From Sediminibacterium sp. C3 (lineage in GTDB: Bacteria; Bacteroidota; Bacteroidia; Chitinophagales; Chitinophagaceae): a stretch of 64,000 nt of DNA. This document shows positions 45,237 to 54,297 of this stretch, piece by piece (positions within the stretch are counted from its first letter, which is position 1; each line of letters starts with the position of its first letter). The translations under genes and the position numbers were made by a program. The notes beneath the pieces were generated by a model. It saw only the letters and a program-made list of their open reading frames with translations. It was not told where the DNA came from and did not search any database. The stretch is from positions 1,769,248 to 1,833,247 of the forward strand of contig NZ_KI669560.1 in NCBI RefSeq assembly GCF_000508085.1, written 5' to 3'.

Positions 45237-46787
45237 ATGAATAATTTAAATTATAAAAAAAGCATCACTACATGGATGCTACTGCTTTTAACGGTTTCTA
45301 TTTTTACAGCATGTAAAAAGGATTTTTTGGATACAGCCAGACAAGGTGGATATGACGAAGAAAATTACCCTTATCCTGGGGGGTCAGGCCCATATGATCA
45401 ATATATATTTGGTGCCTATAATAGCTTACGCGATTATAATGTGCATGTAGACGGTTTTATAAATGCAACAAGTATCAGAAGCGATGACGCAGACAAAGGA
45501 AGTACCCCATCTGATGGGGGAGCTGATGTTATTAGTATGGATAATTTTCCAGTATTACCTAATAGTGCCAGAGCAAATGCTTTGTGGGTTGGGTACTATG
45601 GCTTAATCAACAGATGCAATAATACCTTATTTCAAATAGGTACAAACAAACAAATTGTAGCAAGTGATGCAATTAAATTACAATCTCAAGCTGAAGTGAG
45701 ATTCATTCGTGGGTATTCTTATTTCATGTTGACCAGATTGTTTGGAAGAGTTCCAATAATTGATACTTTGTTTGCAGATCCGGCAGCACAAAATAATGTG
45801 CCACAAAGTTCAGTGGACCAGATTTATTCTTTTATTGAAAGAGATTTAAGTTTTGCTGCCGCCTATTTGCCTGCATTTTGGGATGCTGTTAAGTTCCCGG
45901 GAAGAATCACAAGCGGTGCTGCTAATGGCCTTTTGGCTAAAGTTTATTTAACCCAGCAAAAGTGGGCTCAGGCAATGACCGCTGCTAGTATGGTAATGAA
46001 TTCTGGTCAATACAATTTAAGTACTCCTTACAATACTATTTTCTCTGAGGAAGGAGAGAATAGTAAGGAATCTGTGTTTGAAGTGCAGGCAAGAGCTGAT
46101 GCTGTAAATCCAACATCACAGGGCATACAATATACCAATTTGCAGGGTGTAAGAGGCGCCGGCCCATGGGATTTAGGATGGGGTTGGAACTCGCCAAGTG
46201 CAGTTTTAGCGGATGCATATGAGCCGAATGATCCTAGAAGAGCAAGAACCATACTGTTTACAAGTACTGCTACCACTCCTGGCATAACCATTTATGGTGA
46301 AGTAACTCCAGTTGGATTACCAAATCCAAGATACAACCATAAAGTGCATACTAATCCTGCTACAAGAGCAGCTGTTGGAAACCGTTTTGGATGGTGGAAT
46401 AATGTTCGAATTTTAAGATATGCGGATGTTGTATTAATGTATGCAGAAGCAGCCAATGAAGTTGGGGGAACCAATAATATTACAGAAGCAAGAAATGCAT
46501 TGAACAGTGTTCGTTTTAGGGCAAGAGCAGGGAATAATTCCATATTGCCAGATGTTACCACTACCGATCAGGCATTACTAAGAGAAGCAATCCGAAGAGA
46601 ACGTAGAGTTGAATTGGCAATGGAGCATGATCGGTTTTTCGATATTGTTAGATGGGGAATTTCACAGTCAGTTATGAATGCTGCAGGCAAGTCTAATTTC
46701 AATGCTGCTAGAGATGTTTTATTACCCATCCCACAAACCCAAATTGACTTAACTGCCGGTGTTTTAAAGCAAAATCCTGGTTATTAA
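45237..46787 (+). CDS. SusD/RagB family lipoprotein
   Basis: 516 residues. A lipoprotein signal with Cys near residue 27 (FTACKKD) carries the acidic export motif of surface lipoproteins. The TPR-rich SusD fold is followed by a C-terminal RagB/SusD region containing REAIRRERRVELAMEHDRFFDIVRWG. It sits as the surface lid on the SusC barrel and binds the glycan. 24 bp after SusC, same operon. Confidence 0.94.
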   Translation: MNNLNYKKSITTWMLLLLTVSIFTACKKDFLDTARQGGYDEENYPYPGGSGPYDQYIFGAYNSLRDYNVHVDGFINATSIRSDDADKGSTPSDGGADVISMDNFPVLPNSARANALWVGYYGLINRCNNTLFQIGTNKQIVASDAIKLQSQAEVRFIRGYSYFMLTRLFGRVPIIDTLFADPAAQNNVPQSSVDQIYSFIERDLSFAAAYLPAFWDAVKFPGRITSGAANGLLAKVYLTQQKWAQAMTAASMVMNSGQYNLSTPYNTIFSEEGENSKESVFEVQARADAVNPTSQGIQYTNLQGVRGAGPWDLGWGWNSPSAVLADAYEPNDPRRARTILFTSTATTPGITIYGEVTPVGLPNPRYNHKVHTNPATRAAVGNRFGWWNNVRILRYADVVLMYAEAANEVGGTNNITEARNALNSVRFRARAGNNSILPDVTTTDQALLREAIRRERRVELAMEHDRFFDIVRWGISQSVMNAAGKSNFNAARDVLLPIPQTQIDLTAGVLKQNPGY

Positions 46788-46809
46788 TTGATTTTTTAAA
46801 TTATTTAAT

Positions 46810-47733
46810 ATGCAATTCAGTATAAATAAATTGAGCTTATCGCTGTATAGCTTCTTGGCACTATGTTTTTTGGTGTCATGTAAAAAAGATGGTAATCCCA
46901 ATAATTTACCTTCTGTTTCAACTGCAGATTATGTTGGTAAAATTGATGGTTTTACCTCATCGGATGAAGTCTTTCCTGAAAGTTTAGTGGCTTACTGGCC
47001 TTTTGATAATTCTACAAACGAAGTTAAATCAAATACAGCACCAGGTACTTCATTAAACAATAGTTATGTAGCAAGTGGAATTAAAGGTCAAGCATTAAGG
47101 TTGAATAATGGGTTCTTATATTACCCAACACAGTTCAATGCTTTTAAAACAGATGTGTTTAAGAGTTTTGCAATCAGTACCTGGATACAAATTTCAAACA
47201 ATGGTTCAAAGAGAACTATGCTGTTTCAGTTAACCAGACCAGGCATTTTTAATGGTAGTCTTAATTTTTCTTTGAATACTAATTCTTTTCCTGCTAGTAA
47301 TGTAACCGATTTAAAAGTACAGCCAACATTTGTAACTGTCGGGGGAGGCACGCAGGACAATATCAATACTTTGAGAGATGCCCCTGGATCGGTTAACTAT
47401 ATGCCTTATATCACTCCTCCAATTGGTCCTGATAAATGGGTGCATTTGGCATTGAATTACAATGCGAGCAATGGCTTCTTTGATATTTGGATTAATGGAA
47501 GAAGAGCAGGCGCTTTCCCCAGTCGTGGCACTGGAAATAACAATTTTAGGGCAGCTGAGCCAAGTGAAGTTATCATTGGTGGCAACTATAATGTGATTCC
47601 TGGTAAATCAGTCAGCTCCGATGTTAGCTTTGGAGCAATGACAGGAGTGATGGATGAATTGAGAGTCTATAATATTGCATTGCCAGACGCGCATATACGC
47701 GCCTTGTATAATTTGGGATTAGCTGGCAAATAA
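46810..47733 (+). CDS. LamG/concanavalin-like surface lipoprotein
   Basis: 307 residues. A lipoprotein signal with lipobox LVSC followed by KKDG (surface export). A LamG-type jelly roll spans about 55-305, with LVAYWPFDNST at the start and MDELRVYNIALPDAHIRALYNLG at the end, a common ending for LamG domains. No catalytic residues seen. Probably a glycan-binding surface protein working with SusD, 22 bp downstream. A terminator follows. Confidence 0.85.
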   Translation: MQFSINKLSLSLYSFLALCFLVSCKKDGNPNNLPSVSTADYVGKIDGFTSSDEVFPESLVAYWPFDNSTNEVKSNTAPGTSLNNSYVASGIKGQALRLNNGFLYYPTQFNAFKTDVFKSFAISTWIQISNNGSKRTMLFQLTRPGIFNGSLNFSLNTNSFPASNVTDLKVQPTFVTVGGGTQDNINTLRDAPGSVNYMPYITPPIGPDKWVHLALNYNASNGFFDIWINGRRAGAFPSRGTGNNNFRAAEPSEVIIGGNYNVIPGKSVSSDVSFGAMTGVMDELRVYNIALPDAHIRALYNLGLAGK

Positions 47734-47775
47734 TTGATTGGATTCTTTTTAGGTTGAATACTGGGTTTATTGACA

Positions 47776-47802
47776 AATGCCCGCCTTCGGGCGGGTATTT
47801 TT
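47776..47802 (+). terminator. Terminator of the SusCD-LamG operon
   Basis: CCCGCC-TTCG-GGCGGG hairpin followed by TATTTTT. It separates the SusC/D/LamG operon from the glycosidase gene, which starts 19 bp later. Confidence 0.8.
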
Positions 47803-47820
47803 AATACATTAATTTTAAAT

Positions 47821-49164
47821 ATGAAATACTTTATATCAATTTTAAGTTGTTGGTTGGTTTTGGGGACAAATGCGCAAAAGACTTTGCCAAAGTTTCCTCC
47901 GATTCCAACAGAAGATACAGCACTTTTTCGAAAGGTTCAAGAAGCAACTTTTCAATATTTCTGGAATGGAGCGGAACCTAATAGTGGTTTAGCAAGAGAA
48001 CGGGTTCATTTAGATAATATATATCCACAGAACGACCAAAATGTAGTAACAAGTGGTGGTGGGGGCTTTGGAGTTATGGCTATTTTAGTAGGTATTGAAA
48101 GAGGCTTTATTAAAAGAGAGGAAGGTGTAATGCGCCTGGAAACTATCTTACATTTTTTGGAAACAGCAGATCGGTTTCATGGAGTATGGCCGCATTGGTG
48201 GGATGGAACAACCGGGAAAGTAAAACCATTCAGCAGGTATGATGATGGCGGCGATTTGGTTGAAACTTCATTTATGTTACAGGGATTGTTGTGTGTAAGG
48301 CAGTATTTTAAAAATGGGAACAAACAGGAAAAATCAATTGCTGCGAGAGCTGATCAGCTATGGAAAGAAGTTGACTTTAATTATTATCGGAATCAACAAA
48401 ATGTTTTGTACTGGCATTGGAGCCCTAATCATGCCTGGAAAATGAATTTCCCTGTAAAAGGATACAATGAATGCTTAATCATGTATATTCTTGCGGCTTC
48501 TTCACCCACTAATCCGGTGCCTGCAGAAGTATATCATGAAGGATGGGCTATGAATGGCAAAATCAAAGAAACAAAAACATCTTATGCATTGTCTTTAGAT
48601 TTAAAACATCAGGGAAATCCACCAAATGGGGGGCCGCTCTTCTGGGCGCATTATTCCTATTTGGGACTTGATCCCAGGGGTTTGAAAGATCAATATGCAA
48701 ATTATTGGAATGAGACTGTAAATCATGCTAAAATTAATTACACATGGTGTGTAGAGAACAGTGGAGGATTTAAAGGGTATGGATCTAATAATTGGGGTCT
48801 TACCTCTAGTTATTCAATAAATGGATATGCCGGACATGCTCCCAGCAAAGAGCGTGATCTAGGTGTTATTTCACCAACTGCAGCCTTATCCTCATTCCCA
48901 TATACACCAAAGGAATCTATGGCAGCAATGAAATATTGGTATAATGATTTAGGTTCTAAGGTCTGGGGTAAATATGGATTTTATGACGCATTTAGTATCC
49001 ATCATAATTGGTTTCAACCTCGTTATCTTGCCATTGATCAGGGCCCTATTGTTGTAATGATGGAAAATTACCGTTCAGGTTTTATATGGAAATTATTTAT
49101 GAGTAGTCCAGATGTACAAGCAGGGTTAAAAAAATTAGGATTTACGAGTCCGTATTTAAAATAA
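47821..49164 (+). CDS. Glucoamylase-family (PF10091, GH144-like) glycosidase
   Basis: 447 residues from the ATG at 47821, where a signal peptide starts directly (cleavage near 20, TNAQ). An in-frame start at 47770 is rejected because it would read through the terminator hairpin. The alpha/alpha-barrel core shows GGFGVMAILVGIERGFI, WPHWWDGTTGKV, and DGGDLVETSFMLQGLL with candidate acidic catalytic residues, then NECLIMYILAASSP. PF10091 includes GH144 endo-beta-1,2-glucanases from Chitinophaga, of similar length. So beta-1,2-glucan is a plausible substrate, but this is inference. Confidence 0.85.
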   Translation: MKYFISILSCWLVLGTNAQKTLPKFPPIPTEDTALFRKVQEATFQYFWNGAEPNSGLARERVHLDNIYPQNDQNVVTSGGGGFGVMAILVGIERGFIKREEGVMRLETILHFLETADRFHGVWPHWWDGTTGKVKPFSRYDDGGDLVETSFMLQGLLCVRQYFKNGNKQEKSIAARADQLWKEVDFNYYRNQQNVLYWHWSPNHAWKMNFPVKGYNECLIMYILAASSPTNPVPAEVYHEGWAMNGKIKETKTSYALSLDLKHQGNPPNGGPLFWAHYSYLGLDPRGLKDQYANYWNETVNHAKINYTWCVENSGGFKGYGSNNWGLTSSYSINGYAGHAPSKERDLGVISPTAALSSFPYTPKESMAAMKYWYNDLGSKVWGKYGFYDAFSIHHNWFQPRYLAIDQGPIVVMMENYRSGFIWKLFMSSPDVQAGLKKLGFTSPYLK

Positions 49165-49168
49165 TTAT

Positions 49169-50010
49169 ATGAAATATTTATGCTTCACTTTCTTGGGTTG
49201 TCTTTGTTTATTGCAAATGCAGGCTCAAACAACCATAAAGGCAATGTCGTTTAATATTCGCTTAGATGCCGCTTCCGATGGCGAAAACAGATGGGAACTC
49301 AGAAAGAACCGAGTATCTGGTTTAATGCAATACCATGAGCCTGATTTCATAGGAACCCAAGAAGTGTTACATCATCAACTTATGTATTTGGATAGCAGTT
49401 TATCTAACTATAGTTATATTGGAGTAGGGAGAGACGACGGAAAAACGCAGGGAGAATATTCTTGTATCTTTTACAATACTGATAAATACATACCTGTTAA
49501 CCAGTCAACATTTTGGTTGGCACCTAAATCCGACTCTGTTTCTATGGGATGGGATGCTGTTTGCAATCGCGTATGTACTTATGGTCTTTTTAAAAATAAA
49601 AAGACCAAGCAACTCGTATGGGTATTCAATACGCACTTTGATCATGTAGGTAAAACAGCCAGAATAGAATCGGCGAAACTGATCTTACAAAAAATTAAAG
49701 TTTAAATACTAAAAACGAACCAGTAATTCTATTAGGGGATTTCAACTTAAGGTCAACCGAAGAACCTATTCAAAGAATTGCCAGTGAAATGCAAAATGCA
49801 AGAGAAATAAGTAAACTGGTTTATGGTAATATTGATACCTGGAACGCATTTAAGTTTTTATCAAAACCCAATGGAGGTATTGATTATGTCTTTGTTAATA
49901 AGCATCCTAAAATTATAGTGGATAAATTTGCAACTATTACGGATTCATATGATATGAAATATCCTTCAGATCATTTTCCAGTAATGGCAACTTTAACCAT
50001 TTTAAAATAA
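49169..50010 (+). pseudogene. Endonuclease/exonuclease/phosphatase family protein, frameshifted
   Basis: Frame 1 stops at 49705 (178 residues). One extra base near 49697-49703 (an AAA or TTT run) restores reading through LNTKNEPVILLGDFNLRS to 50010, giving 280 residues, the normal size. All EEP motifs are present across both halves: MSFNIRLDA, GTQEV, NTHFDHVG, GDFN, and IDYVFVN with SDHFPVM at the end. A signal peptide (about 1-19, MQAQ) directs export. Members in glycan loci can be phosphodiesterases or sugar phosphatases. Real frameshift or sequencing error cannot be told apart. Confidence 0.8.
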
Positions 50011-50014
50011 TTTA

Positions 50015-50677
50015 ATGAAATATTGTTATCGTATACTTGCTTTTGTTTGTTCAATATGGTGTAGTTCATTTATATGTCAAGCACAACCATTTATCAAGGA
50101 AATTAATGCCTTTAAGCAGGCTGATAGTTTAAACATGCCGCCTCAAAACGCCATTCTTTTTGCTGGCAGCTCCACTTTCAGACTTTGGCATAACATTAAA
50201 GATGATTTTAAAGATTTTACAATAATCAACAGAGGATTTGGGGGATCTGCTTTGCCTGATGTTATCAGATATACTGAAGAAATATTATTTCCCTACCAAC
50301 CGAAGCAGGTGGTTATTTATTGCGGCGAAAACGACTTTGCTATTGATAAGTTTTTGCCTGTTGATAGTGTAGTTAATCGTTTTTCAACATTGTTTGGAAT
50401 GATTCGGAAACGGTTGCCAAACACTCATATCAGTTTTGTAAGCATGAAGCCAAGCCCATCGAGGTGGCATTTAAAGGAAAAAATGCTACAGGCCAATAAG
50501 TCTATCAGCGAATTCCTAGGGAGTAAGCATAATACATCTTATATAGATATCTGGAGTGCTATGTTGAATGAATCCGGCTTGCCCAGACCCGAAATATTCC
50601 TTAAGGACAGTTTGCACATGAATGGGATGGGGTATATTATATGGAAACATAAAATATTGCCGAAATTGTTAAATTAA
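50015..50677 (+). CDS. SGNH/GDSL hydrolase
   Basis: 220 residues with a signal peptide (about 1-23, ICQAQ). SGNH blocks: block I AGSST (Ser52 nucleophile), block II with Gly in GFGGSA, block III GENDF with Asn, and block V DSLHMN with the Asp-x-x-His dyad near the C terminus. Probably a periplasmic esterase removing acyl groups from a glycan or its breakdown products. 4 bp after the EEP gene. Confidence 0.88.
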   Translation: MKYCYRILAFVCSIWCSSFICQAQPFIKEINAFKQADSLNMPPQNAILFAGSSTFRLWHNIKDDFKDFTIINRGFGGSALPDVIRYTEEILFPYQPKQVVIYCGENDFAIDKFLPVDSVVNRFSTLFGMIRKRLPNTHISFVSMKPSPSRWHLKEKMLQANKSISEFLGSKHNTSYIDIWSAMLNESGLPRPEIFLKDSLHMNGMGYIIWKHKILPKLLN

Positions 50678-50729
50678 TACATAAAATAAATTGTAATTTC
50701 GATGTAATCCTAATCAAGAACCATTCAAC

Positions 50730-51322
50730 ATGCTAATTGATACAGATACATTACTTGCCTATGGAGCTACTCCAAAAAAATGGCATAAAGGAGAACTGAT
50801 TTTTGCTCAGGAAAACGAAGCAAGGTACTTTCATCAGATTGATGAAGGGGCTGTTAAAATGACCAGTATCACAAATGATGGTAAAGAGTTTATACAGGGC
50901 GTTTTTCATGAAGGACATAGCTTTGGAGAACCTGCTTTATGGTTGCAGAAACCCTATCCTGCCAGTGCCTATGCCATTACGGATTCTCTGATTTACAGAT
51001 TGTCAAGAGATAAATTTTTACATTTATTAGACGATCATCCTCTGTTGTTTAGGCGATTGTTTGAGATATTTGCAGATAGATTATACTGTAAAACCTTAAC
51101 AGCAAATATGCTCGTGAATAATTCACCCGAAGAAAAATTAATTGCTTTTTACTTAAAATTAAAAACGAGGAAAAATTAAACGAACAGGGCCTTGTGCCTT
51201 TTACCAGACAACAGCTGGCAGACTTTACAGGTCTAAGGGTGGAAACAGTAATCCGAACCTTATCAAAGTTGTCTGAAAGAAACAAGGTGAAAATTATCGA
51301 CCATAAATTGTATTACAAATGA
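50730..51322 (+). pseudogene. Crp/Fnr family regulator of the nos locus, frameshifted
   Basis: Frame 1 ends at 51179 after the cyclic-nucleotide-binding-like domain. Adding one A to the A5 run at 51161-51165 restores the linker and a winged HTH (QQLADFTGLRVETVIRTLSKL) ending at 51322, 197 residues in all. The recognition helix VETVIR keeps the Glu and Arg positions that Fnr uses to read TGA half-sites, and TGAY-N4-RTCA operators occur nearby. There is no FeS cysteine set, so it is Dnr/Nnr-like and not Fnr-like. The stop overlaps the next start (ATGA). Without frame repair the protein would lack its DNA-binding domain. Confidence 0.82.
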
Positions 51323-52533
51323 ATCCAAAACGCTTATTATCACTAGGATTGCTCAGTTTGATTATCGTAGCATTACTTGGTGTTATTATGCGGTATAAGA
51401 TAGGATTTTCATTCCCCATTGTTAATCAGAAACATTTGCAGCTTGCTCATTCTGGTTTTGCTTTTTCGGGTTTAATTACCCATTTTCTGTTAACATTTAT
51501 TTTGTTTGTTATTCATGATTCACTAAGGGCTGGTCAATTGAAATTGCTGACGCATACTATTCATGCCAATTTATTTTTCTCTTATGTAGCCTGTATGGCA
51601 TTTATCTGGCAAGGGTTTGGAATGATTGCCGTAACAGCTCAGTTGATGAGTTTTATTGCCGTATTACTTTTTGTTGTTTTAGGGCTGTTTAAGTGGGCAG
51701 CACTTAAAAGTTCTGCCATGCGCTGGTTTAAAATGGGTGGGGTTTTATTTTTGTTTTCTTTGATTGCCCAGTTCTGGTTAATTGAAATGTGGTTAACTGG
51801 CAGTATAAAACAACACAATTACCTGGCAGCTACTTACTGGTTTTTACATTTTCAGTATAATGGGTGGTTTTTCTTTGGTTGCATGGGATTATTAGTGAAC
51901 TGGATGAATCAGCACCAATTGAATTTTGCTCATCAGGATACTTTTTTCAAAGCTTTTGCTATTAGTGTGATTCCGGCTTATGGGTTATCAGTATTATGGC
52001 TGAAACTTCCGGTCTGGATTTATGTATTGGTGGTTTTGTCTGCGCTTGTACAATGTGTTGGGCTATTTTATTTAATCAGACAATTTTTAACTGCCGGCTT
52101 TAAAAAAAAAGCAGATCAGAAACCCGTTTTATTTTTTGTGGGATTATTATCCATGTTAGCCCTAATGGTTAAAATAGCTTTACAGGCGGGATCTACCATA
52201 CCCAGTATTAGTAAACTGGCTTTTGGATTTAGACCTATTGTGATTGCTTATTTACACCTTGTGCTCCTGGCATTTACCTTGTTATTCTTACTGGCATATT
52301 TAATTGATCAGCCCTATTTTACATTGAACAGGAAGTCGGCTCAGGCAATTAAATTCTTTGCTGTTATGGTGTTTTTAAATGAATTTTTTCTTGGTATTCA
52401 GGGCATAGCCTCTTTGAGTTATACAGTGGTTCCTTTTATCAATGAAATTTTGTTAGGCGTTGCATTACTGCTGCTGCTTTCCGCAATTGGGTTTATGCGA
52501 TATTTAGCGCCCCAAAAAAATGGCGTGTTGTGA
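51319..52533 (+). CDS. Polytopic membrane protein with conserved histidines (oxidase subunit I-like)
   Basis: 404 residues with about 12 membrane helices. Histidines lie in QLAHSGFAFSG (helix 2), YWFLHFQYNGWFFFG and AYLHLVLLAF, a pattern reminiscent of haem-copper oxidase/NorB-type subunit I, but I see no complete catalytic His set. Proteins like this recur next to nosZ clusters in Bacteroidota. It could carry haem and pass electrons from quinol to the NosZ-linked cytochrome; that is inference. Coupled to the Crp gene by ATGA. Confidence 0.65.
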   Translation: MNPKRLLSLGLLSLIIVALLGVIMRYKIGFSFPIVNQKHLQLAHSGFAFSGLITHFLLTFILFVIHDSLRAGQLKLLTHTIHANLFFSYVACMAFIWQGFGMIAVTAQLMSFIAVLLFVVLGLFKWAALKSSAMRWFKMGGVLFLFSLIAQFWLIEMWLTGSIKQHNYLAATYWFLHFQYNGWFFFGCMGLLVNWMNQHQLNFAHQDTFFKAFAISVIPAYGLSVLWLKLPVWIYVLVVLSALVQCVGLFYLIRQFLTAGFKKKADQKPVLFFVGLLSMLALMVKIALQAGSTIPSISKLAFGFRPIVIAYLHLVLLAFTLLFLLAYLIDQPYFTLNRKSAQAIKFFAVMVFLNEFFLGIQGIASLSYTVVPFINEILLGVALLLLLSAIGFMRYLAPQKNGVL

Positions 52534-52542
52534 TTGTAATCA
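52531..52542. promoter_or_regulatory. Candidate Crp/Fnr operator (TGAT-N4-ATCA) before the fasciclin gene
   Basis: TGAT-TGTA-ATCA fits the same TGAY-TGTR-RTCA pattern as the site before the nos operon (59838-59853). Its centre is 29.5 bp before a weak -7-like GACCTTTA at 52566, the same spacing seen at the other sites. Confidence 0.45.
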
Positions 52543-52564
52543 TAAAAAAATTATATATCAATGC

Positions 52565-52595
52565 TGACCTTTAGGCAAATAAATCTTAAAGGTCA
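52565..52595 (+). promoter_or_regulatory. 9-bp inverted repeat at the fasciclin gene start
   Basis: TGACCTTTA (52565-52573) and TAAAGGTCA (52587-52595) are perfect complements 13 bp apart; the right arm includes the A of the ATG. It could be an operator, or, if transcribed whole, an RNA hairpin hiding the start codon. It overlaps the predicted -7 region. Confidence 0.4.
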
Positions 52596-53146
52596 TGAAA
52601 ACAAAACCGATTCTCTATTCTTGCTTATTTATTTTATTGGGTGTAAGTTGCGCTAGCGAAAACGCTGAAGCTCCTGCTGATGCTGCCAGTACTGAACAAA
52701 CTTCTGTAGGACAATCTGCTGTTAAGGATGAAACTTCCAGCCCTAATATTGTTCAGGTAGCTATAGGAAGTAAGGATCACAGTACGCTCGTAGCTGCTGT
52801 TAAAGCCGCCAGTCTGGTGGATGCCCTTAGTAATGCAGGACCATTTACTGTATTTGCACCTACAAATGCTGCATTTGAAAAATTACCTGCCGGAACAGTT
52901 GAAGGGCTTTTAAAGCCAGAAAAGAAGGCTGATTTAAAGAACATCCTGGAGTACCACACTTATGTTGGCGTTTTGAAATCCGAATATATGCAGGATGGAC
53001 AGGAATTTGAACAAGTGAATGGCGGTATAGTAAAAATCACCAAAAATGGTGATAAGATTTTAGTAAATGGCTCTGAAATTGTAGCCTCAATTGTTACTTC
53101 CAATGGAATTATCCATGTAATTAACGATGTTTTATTGCCTAAATAA
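52595..53146 (+). CDS. Fasciclin-domain lipoprotein
   Basis: 183 residues. Lipoprotein signal with lipobox GVSC (Cys19), a low-complexity Ala/Glu/Thr linker, then one fasciclin (FAS1) domain (about 55-183) with the H1 motif LSNAGPFTVFAPTNAAFEKLP and H2 motif NGIIHVINDVLLP. FAS1 domains mediate surface or periplasmic protein contacts. Fasciclin genes accompany nos clusters in several Bacteroidota, and here a candidate shared operator supports co-regulation. Confidence 0.88.
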   Translation: MKTKPILYSCLFILLGVSCASENAEAPADAASTEQTSVGQSAVKDETSSPNIVQVAIGSKDHSTLVAAVKAASLVDALSNAGPFTVFAPTNAAFEKLPAGTVEGLLKPEKKADLKNILEYHTYVGVLKSEYMQDGQEFEQVNGGIVKITKNGDKILVNGSEIVASIVTSNGIIHVINDVLLPK

Positions 53147-53518
53147 TTAACTGAACATCTTTATTTGCATTACAGTGGCAATACTGGTTGCACGTTGTTT
53201 AGCCAGTTCGGCTTTTTCTCCTTCAAATAATTGATCTACCGTTTCAGTAAATAACATTAACCATTTTTGAAAATGCTCCATCTTCATGGGGCATTTTTTA
53301 TGAATATCCTTGTGTTTGGCCATAGGATTTCCGTCGTAACCACCCGTAAAGAACAGAATATTTTCCCAGAAATCGTACATGACTGGTAAGTGCTTTTCCC
53401 AGTTTACGGGAACAATTTCCGTAAAGAAAAACGAGATAGAAGGTTCTTTCAGAACCTTTTCGTAAAAACTGTTAACTAGTTTTTCAATATCCCCTCTATT
53501 GGTAATATCTGTTTTCAT
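53147..53518 (-). CDS. Group III truncated haemoglobin
   Basis: 123 residues, a 2-on-2 globin of the group III type. SFFFTEIVPVNWEKHLPVMYDFWENILF covers helices B-E, and HKKCPMKMEHFQKWLMLF carries the E-F region with candidate proximal His. Last gene of the nos operon, 11 bp after nosY. It may bind NO or O2 and so protect the copper enzyme; no function is proven for such a pairing. Its stop directly abuts that of the convergent fasciclin gene. Confidence 0.88.
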   Translation of the reverse strand: MKTDITNRGDIEKLVNSFYEKVLKEPSISFFFTEIVPVNWEKHLPVMYDFWENILFFTGGYDGNPMAKHKDIHKKCPMKMEHFQKWLMLFTETVDQLFEGEKAELAKQRATSIATVMQIKMFS

Positions 53519-53529
53519 GTTGAATGATT

Positions 53530-54297
53530 TTAGAGGTCTTTTCGATTAAATTTTTTCAATGAAATAATCAATGGTAAAACAATCCATCCCAGCAAGAGCA
53601 TAAATGAAATTATCATGCCTTTGGTGTTACCAAAGAATTCATTGAATATGGCACCCGTATATCCCAGTAATGCGGCAGAATCCAGTTGCAGCAGCATTAA
53701 AATTCTGGATAGATCTATTGGGCTTAAAGCTGTTAAGGCAACCATTGGTTTTTCAATAGGGTAGTCTGAGAATTGAAACATCAAAAACAACAGAATGCCA
53801 TCAAAAAGTAAGGCAAAGTAAATCCAGAGAATAATGGTTAGGCCTATGCCTTTTGCTTTGTCTTTGTAAATGATGGTGCATAGCATTGCCAATGCTACGA
53901 AAATGACAGTAATGATTATGCCGATGGCTAACATAAGAATCGACTGGCTAAAATCACTGTAAATTAGCAGGGGAATACCAGCACCTAAAACGAATGCGAG
54001 TACCATGCTTCCGGCTAATCCTCCAAACAGGCTAAGCCAGATGTCTTTTCTTTTTATAGGGTGACTTATCAGTAGTTCAATAAATTCAGCGCTATTGTAA
54101 ATATAAATGGCCGCAAATAGTATGGAAACCAAGGGAACCGTAAGTAATATAAGATTCAGTAATGTTAATATTCCCTTTGCGCTATTGTCTTCAAGCGTAA
54201 ACGATGACCAGCCTATTACAGCCAGCATAATTGTATAGGCAATAACGAATTTGTTTTTGAGTATATCAAGTAAAATATATTTCAGAATTCTATTCAT
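53530..54297 (-). CDS. nosY: NosY-like ABC transporter permease
   Basis: 255 residues with six membrane helices. The N terminus (RILKYILLDILKNKFVIAYT) is typical of NosY/ABC-2 permeases. It pairs with NosF and NosD in copper-sulfur cluster (CuZ) assembly or sulfur delivery to NosZ. It overlaps nosF by 8 bp. Confidence 0.9.
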   Translation of the reverse strand: MNRILKYILLDILKNKFVIAYTIMLAVIGWSSFTLEDNSAKGILTLLNLILLTVPLVSILFAAIYIYNSAEFIELLISHPIKRKDIWLSLFGGLAGSMVLAFVLGAGIPLLIYSDFSQSILMLAIGIIITVIFVALAMLCTIIYKDKAKGIGLTIILWIYFALLFDGILLFLMFQFSDYPIEKPMVALTALSPIDLSRILMLLQLDSAALLGYTGAIFNEFFGNTKGMIISFMLLLGWIVLPLIISLKKFNRKDL

